From a virus, in IMG/VR virus record IMGVR_UViG_3300036944_000737, positions 1-49,299 of that record: DNA of 49,299 nucleotides. One strand, 5' to 3'. Shown here piece by piece: positions 45,616 through 49,299 of this stretch (its first letter is position 1; each line of letters opens with the position of its first letter). The notes beneath the pieces are model-generated. The model did no database searches and was not told where the DNA came from. It worked only from the letters and a program-made list of their open reading frames with translations. The translations under genes and the position numbers were made by a program.

Positions 45616-46000
45616 GGGGTTGCTCCTGTGTGGGTCGGGAGAGGGCGGCGCGGGCCAGCGCAGCCAGCTCGTTGCACTTATCAATGTGGGCTGACATGTC
45701 CTCGTATTCCGCCCCGCTTTTGCTGGTCCAAGTCGGGCCATTGCGGTCGTAGAATTGCTGCGGAACTTCGGCATCTACGGCAATATTTTCCAACGCCTCC
45801 CGTAGCCGCTCCACCTCGGCGCGCAGGCTGTCACGCTCGCGCTCGGCGGCGGTGATCCTCTTGGCCGCGACGGCAGCACTGACGTATTCACCGCGCGGAT
45901 CATTCTTCATGACCGGGTAGCCGTAATATTTATGGCTACTAAGGTTCTTCCGCCGCATGCCGATCAGGGCCGCGTCTGTTTTCGATAGCTTGCCCATCAT
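45608..46000 (-). CDS. Hypothetical coiled-coil protein
   Basis: 130 residues. RRKNLSSHKYYGYPVMKND, then coiled coil (ITAAERERDSLRAEVERLREAL). Overlaps both neighbours. Similar to ead/Ea22-like accessory proteins in layout only. Confidence 0.6.
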   Translation of the reverse strand: MMGKLSKTDAALIGMRRKNLSSHKYYGYPVMKNDPRGEYVSAAVAAKRITAAERERDSLRAEVERLREALENIAVDAEVPQQFYDRNGPTWTSKSGAEYEDMSAHIDKCNELAALARAALSRPTQEQPHD

Positions 46001-46539
46001 TTGCCCTCCTTCAGCTTGCGGTGAGCGGCGACGACGCCCGCAAAATGCTCCCTGTTGAGAAGGGACATCTCGTATTCATTCGTGCTGGATGCGATAGCTT
46101 TTTCGGCAGCGAGCAGCGCCCCCTCCACCTCGGCAAGCCGGGTGCGGATGCGGGACAGGGCGTCGGCTGCCTCTTTCAGGTGTCCCTGCCCCGGCAACCC
46201 GTATGCAAGCTTCCTTTGCAGCGCGTCCAGTTCCGCATCCCCCGGCGCCGGGGCTCTGGCTGGACACGCTTCGGGCGTGTGGCCAGCCCGGATGCAGCCG
46301 CCGGCAAATCCCTCGTGATCACAACCGTCGTGTGCATTAGGCCCGTCTGCGGCAGGCTGCGGGATGGCGTCAAGCGCGGCGAGAGCGGTGCGGAGCCGCG
46401 TTTCCGCCGGTTCGACATGCCCGATGTATTCCGATGCCATGTCGTCTGCATCGTCGGTGAGTTCGAATGATGAGAGGCGATCAGAAAGGAAGCGCGCGGC
46501 ATCCAGCGCCTCACGCGCCAGCTTGATCGGGTCGGTCAT
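45997..46539 (-). CDS. Hypothetical Ea22-like accessory protein
   Basis: 180 residues. Two helical parts around a Cys/His insert (HDGCDHEGFAGGCIRAGHTPEACP). C-terminal coiled coil (ALSRIRTRLAEVEGALLAAEKA). Layout is typical of accessory phage proteins; role unknown. Confidence 0.6.
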   Translation of the reverse strand: MTDPIKLAREALDAARFLSDRLSSFELTDDADDMASEYIGHVEPAETRLRTALAALDAIPQPAADGPNAHDGCDHEGFAGGCIRAGHTPEACPARAPAPGDAELDALQRKLAYGLPGQGHLKEAADALSRIRTRLAEVEGALLAAEKAIASSTNEYEMSLLNREHFAGVVAAHRKLKEGK

Positions 46540-46766
46540 GGAGTTTCAGCCTTTCCATATTTGGCGACAAGGGCGTCCCATGTCTTGACCGGCACCAGCA
46601 TCGTCGGGCGATCCACCATGTCGTTGGGGATGATGCTGATGCCTGACAGTTGTGCGGCGCGAAGGTCATCAATCTCGGCGCGCTTTAGGTCGCCGTATGC
46701 GGCCCTGATCTGCGCGAGAACGTCGGTCATGGTGGGGGTGTCAGCGGGCATCGGGGTCTCGGTCAT
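46536..46766 (-). CDS. Small hypothetical protein
   Basis: 76 residues from MTETPMPADTP; GGAGG upstream and TGATG overlap. Helical middle (VLAQIRAAYGDLKRAEIDDLRAAQL). No family recognised. Confidence 0.55.
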   Translation of the reverse strand: MTETPMPADTPTMTDVLAQIRAAYGDLKRAEIDDLRAAQLSGISIIPNDMVDRPTMLVPVKTWDALVAKYGKAETP

Positions 46767-47005
46767 CACAGCATCCTCCGAATGAGCGCCGCGGCGCCCG
46801 TTACGATTGCCGCCAGGAAGGGCAGCAGGATCACCGCCCAGACCAGTATGCCACAGAGCGCCGCGGGCGCGACCCACCAGCCCTTCGGGGCGGGCTCTGG
46901 TGCCAGCTCCGCGGCATCGCGGGCCTCGGCGTCGGCCAGCATGCGGGTGCGCTCGGCGGCGATCCAGTCGCCATAGGTCGGCCGTGATGGATCGGGGGCG
47001 GTCAT
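46766..47005 (-). CDS. Small membrane protein
   Basis: 79 residues. Polar N-terminus, then two hydrophobic segments (VAPAALCGILVWAVILLPFLAAIVTGAAAL) near the C-terminus, given here as one region 46-76. Unknown function. Confidence 0.6.
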   Translation of the reverse strand: MTAPDPSRPTYGDWIAAERTRMLADAEARDAAELAPEPAPKGWWVAPAALCGILVWAVILLPFLAAIVTGAAALIRRML

Positions 47006-47208
47006 TGCATCGTTCCTTCAAAGGGGGAGAACAGGGGCCCGTCGAGGATCATCGCCGGGACGGTCTTGTGCTTCGCCGCGGCTTTCATGACGCGGAAGAG
47101 CCGGGCGGCGTCGTCCTCGGCGCGGTCCTTCAGCGGGCCGGGCGGGATGGCGTTCGCAGCGCAGCAGGCGTCGGCCCATCGCTGCGCGGGGGTGCGGGCG
47201 TCCATCAT
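47002..47208 (-). CDS. Small hypothetical protein
   Basis: 68 residues, helical (QRWADACCAANAI, LKDRAEDDAARLFRVMKAAAK). ATGA overlaps on both sides. No family recognised. Confidence 0.55.
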   Translation of the reverse strand: MMDARTPAQRWADACCAANAIPPGPLKDRAEDDAARLFRVMKAAAKHKTVPAMILDGPLFSPFEGTMQ

Positions 47209-47357
47209 TGGAACACCCGCTCGACCGCGCGGGCGCCCCAGATCAGCACCGTGCCGGCACCGATACCGGCCAGCACCGCGATCGTGAGGGTAATGCGGCG
47301 GATGCGGTTCTCGCCCTGCCGCGCGAGTTCGTTGTATCTGCTCCAGTCGAAAGACAT
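47205..47357 (-). CDS. Small single-pass membrane protein
   Basis: 50 residues from MSFDWSRYNELAR. TM segment ITLTIAVLAGIGAGTVLIWG near residues 22-41. Function unknown. Confidence 0.55.
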   Translation of the reverse strand: MSFDWSRYNELARQGENRIRRITLTIAVLAGIGAGTVLIWGARAVERVFQ

Positions 47358-47370
47358 CGGGGGTGATCCT

Positions 47371-47577
47371 CTATCCAAAGGGGTCCGGGGTTTCAGGGAA
47401 GGCAAGGGCCGCTGTCTCGGCCCAGGTGTTGCCCGTGAGGGCCTGAACGGTGCCGTCCGGCAGATGAACTTCGAGCGTGATCGGATCCGCAGGGTCTATC
47501 GCGTAGATCGCGAAGCCGAGCTGCGGGAACCGCGCCCGAAGATCATCCAAAGACGTTTGGCGCGGGCTGTTCGTCAT
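47371..47577 (-). CDS. Small hypothetical protein, FG C-terminus
   Basis: 68 residues. LDDLRARFPQLGFAIYAIDPADPITLEV, TWAETAALAFPE: small beta-rich domain common next to phage regulators. Ends PDPFG-TAG. Overlaps the preceding gene by 35 bases, so that gene's FG end is inside its coding sequence. Confidence 0.65.
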   Translation of the reverse strand: MTNSPRQTSLDDLRARFPQLGFAIYAIDPADPITLEVHLPDGTVQALTGNTWAETAALAFPETPDPFG

Positions 47578-47728
47578 GGCCCAGCTTCTGCCGCACCGCG
47601 TCTTGCAACCATTGCGCCTGGCTGACGCCCTGCGCCTCGGCCGCTGCGGTCATTCCGTCCTTCAGCGCCTCGGGCATCCAGATCGTCGTCCGCTTCACGG
47701 GTTCGTGGTATTTTCGATAAGCTGCCAT
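47543..47728 (-). CDS. Ribbon-helix-helix (CopG/Arc-like) regulator, FG C-terminus
   Basis: 61 residues from MAAYRKYHEPVKRTTIW. VKRTTIWMPEALKDGMTAAAEAQGVSQAQWLQDAVRQKLG is a classical RHH layout (strand TTIWMP, two helices). SD AGGGAGACGCG matches that of the Cro-like gene. First gene of the minus-strand accessory/replication operon; probably regulates it. Ends PNVFG-TGA. Confidence 0.78.
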   Translation of the reverse strand: MAAYRKYHEPVKRTTIWMPEALKDGMTAAAEAQGVSQAQWLQDAVRQKLGHDEQPAPNVFG

Positions 47729-47740
47729 CGCGTCTCCCTT

Positions 47741-47784
47741 TCTGACATACAGTGTATGGCAGAATGGTCGGATGTCTGTCAACC
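47741..47784 (-). promoter_or_regulatory. Early promoter with operator for the 47728 operon
   Basis: Minus-strand TTGACA (47782-47777), 18-base spacer, CATACA (47758-47753), the same hexamers and spacing as the repressor promoter at 13441. The -10 is embedded in the near-perfect palindrome TGACATACAGTGTATGGCA (47743-47761), a likely repressor or RHH operator. Confidence 0.65.
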
Positions 47785-47856
47785 GGCACCAGACACAAGA
47801 CAAGCAGATTGTTCCGTGGTATCGTCCGTTGAATTTCCTTGACACCGGATGTAGCG

Positions 47857-49299
47857 ATGACGGACCCGACCAACTACAAGCGCGGCTACTCGTTCGCGAA
47901 CCAGCAGGCCACGACCCCGAACGCTCCGCTGTCGGGTCCGCGCGTAGACATCGAGCTCGACAATGCCGCGCAGGCGTTGGCGGAAACACAGGCCGCCCTG
48001 GCCGACATCCGGCGCTCCGACGGGGCGTTGAAGAACGGGATCGTGACGGCTGACAGCCTCGGCCCCGATGCGCTGGCCGTCATCTCCGAATACGAGGCGA
48101 CGCAGATCGAAGCGGCCGAGACGGCAGCAGAGACGGCCGCCACAAAGGCCGTGGAAGCCGGGACGTCCGCGAACGAGGCCGCGGCCTCTGCGACCAGCGC
48201 CGCCGGTTCCGTCACGGACGCAGCCACGCAGGTTACGCTGGCCACCACGCAGGCGACCGCGTCGGCCGCGTCCGCCACCGCTGCTGTGACCGCCCAGACC
48301 GGCGCCGAAACCGCGCAGGGGCTGGCTGAGACAGCGCGGGATGCTGCAGGGACGTTTGCGGACGCCGCCGAGGACGCGGTGCAATACGACTACCTTGTTG
48401 ACGACGGCACGGCGCTTGCCGCCCTCACCGGCATGACCACGGGCCAGCGGGCGTTCGTGCGGGCAACGGAGCATGTGTGGAGCTACAGCGGGTCCGCGTG
48501 GGTGGATCTGGGGCTGGGGCCGACCGCGGGGAAGGCGAGCAAAGCTCAATTTGACGCTGCTATCGGCTTCGGGGCGCAAAGCACCGAGTTTGGCGTGGTA
48601 TTCTGCGACGACGACGGTTTTTTCTCGACGGGCATTGACGCAGACGGGCAGTATTTTGGCTTGGCCGCCCTTGACGGTAAGCTGGACGCTTCCGAATACT
48701 ATAGCCGATTTGAGGATGCCCCCGAAAGCACCGAATTTACGGTGGTATTCGTGGACGATGATGGCTTCTATGCCTCAGGCGTCGGCGCTGATGGCCTGCT
48801 GTTCAGCGGCGATGATCTTCCCGCACCGGATGCAGGCGCAACGGCCCAAGTTTACCGCGTGCGCGAGCCACTGGAAAGCGCGGTCTCCGTTGGGACCGTG
48901 ACCGCGATAGCCTATAATGGGCAATCAAACTCTGTATCCGTGTATCAGGCTGGGACACCTAGCGGCGTCCTTTCTGCCACCCAGCCATTCAGCAACGTCA
49001 TGTATTCTGGCGGCGCACTCGTTGATCTGGTCTCAGTGACCACCGAGAAGTCTCACGTCACGGCGGCGAACTATGCGACTGCTCGCCGGGTGCGAGATGC
49101 GGGCGGCGCGCCGGCGGACGAGGTTCTTGCGGCGTTTACTGCGGGGGTCGGCGGCGCGTCGATCACCGAGCTGCAGTCTGGTTCGTCTAGCTTCACCTCC
49201 TTCGTGTCCAACATCACGAACCTGCACGGCTTGGCCGATGGTCTGACGGCCCCGGTCATGGACTTCATCCAAGGGGAAAGTGACACGTCTGATGGCATG
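47857..49299 (+). CDS. Tail fibre/tailspike with esterase domain, N-terminal part (continues at 1-835)
   Basis: 481 codons to the window end; about 716 residues after joining. The N-terminal 65 residues (DPTNYKRGYSF, AQALAETQAALADIRRSDGALKNGIVTADSLG) match fibre 1 at 35709, so both probably dock at the same virion site. Then an Ala/Thr-rich coiled coil, a WSYSGSAWVDLG module, two duplicated segments (STEFGVVFCDDDGFFSTG and STEFTVVFVDDDGFYASG) and the esterase start with NGQSNS, the nucleophile block of SASA/SGNH hydrolases. Confidence 0.82.
   Translation, partial: MTDPTNYKRGYSFANQQATTPNAPLSGPRVDIELDNAAQALAETQAALADIRRSDGALKNGIVTADSLGPDALAVISEYEATQIEAAETAAETAATKAVEAGTSANEAAASATSAAGSVTDAATQVTLATTQATASAASATAAVTAQTGAETAQGLAETARDAAGTFADAAEDAVQYDYLVDDGTALAALTGMTTGQRAFVRATEHVWSYSGSAWVDLGLGPTAGKASKAQFDAAIGFGAQSTEFGVVFCDDDGFFSTGIDADGQYFGLAALDGKLDASEYYSRFEDAPESTEFTVVFVDDDGFYASGVGADGLLFSGDDLPAPDAGATAQVYRVREPLESAVSVGTVTAIAYNGQSNSVSVYQAGTPSGVLSATQPFSNVMYSGGALVDLVSVTTEKSHVTAANYATARRVRDAGGAPADEVLAAFTAGVGGASITELQSGSSSFTSFVSNITNLHGLADGLTAPVMDFIQGESDTSDGM
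49173..49299. repeat. 127-bp terminal direct repeat, right copy (circular join)
   Basis: Exact copy of window bases 1-127. It lies inside the tail-fibre gene that begins at 47857, and joining the ends there keeps that gene in frame. Confidence 0.9.

Overview
The window is a complete genome of a temperate, short-tailed (podovirus-type) dsDNA phage of an alphaproteobacterium, most likely a Rhodobacterales-like host. The first 127 bases are repeated exactly as the last 127 (1-127 = 49173-49299), so the molecule closes into a circle of 49,172 bp, and one tail-fibre gene crosses the join. Signs of host group: very GC-rich coding DNA, a small GapR/DUF2312 protein (a family typical of Alphaproteobacteria), and an integrase next to the 3' half of a tRNA-Val(GAC)-like sequence. 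The host assignment is inference.

Layout. (1) 47857-49299 joined to 1-1584, plus strand: a tail fibre/tailspike with a GQSN-type esterase domain and a second fibre-like protein. (2) 13358 down to 1680, minus strand: a Cro-like regulator followed by a tightly overlapping early/replication operon (RusA-like resolvase, SNF2-type helicase, HNH-AP2 nuclease, DUF2800 nuclease-like protein, DUF2815 ssDNA-binding protein, GapR-like protein, C5 methyltransferase, dCMP deaminase, family-A DNA polymerase). (3) 13511-15603, plus strand: repressor, Xis-like protein, tyrosine integrase, small genes and attP. (4) 37174 down to 16060, minus strand: virion and lysis genes (metalloprotease-like protein, fibre, endolysin, holin candidate, overlapping spanins, large terminase, portal, scaffold, coat, decoration, a Tad2/DUF2829 anti-Thoeris candidate, adaptor, tail nozzle, acetyltransferase, internal virion proteins, transglycosylase), with the small terminase just upstream. 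(5) 38557-40289, plus strand: short unknown genes with a common leader. (6) 47728 down to 40793, minus strand: a ribbon-helix-helix regulator, many small accessory genes, two Lar-like zinc-ribbon proteins, a DnaA-domain-IV-like protein, an adenine-type methyltransferase and a primase-polymerase/RepA-like helicase whose 3' end adjoins an iteron-like array (candidate origin).

How the parts fit. A short repressor without a protease domain is transcribed divergently from a Cro-like gene. Half-sites of the type TGACATAC/GTATGTCA occur in that control region, upstream of the plus-strand gene at 38557, and in the promoter of the minus-strand operon starting at 47728, suggesting one repressor regulon. 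Replication combines a primase-helicase, a DNA polymerase, an SSB and an iteron array. The genome also carries two DNA methyltransferases, two Lar-like proteins and a Tad2 candidate.

The most unusual signal is at the protein C-termini. Thirteen unrelated proteins end in nonpolar residue-Phe-Gly-stop, using different codons and all three stop codons. Most handle DNA (SSB, primase-helicase, both methyltransferases, RusA-like resolvase, GapR-like protein, small terminase, ribbon-helix-helix regulator). I read this as a shared C-terminal docking, sorting or stability tag that I do not recognise as described. Other notable points are a C5 methyltransferase gene in which two reading frames are both recognisable and both end in AFG, a four-copy 21-bp element upstream of minus-strand genes, a long structured hairpin near 37.4 kb, and two fibre genes that share an N-terminal module.
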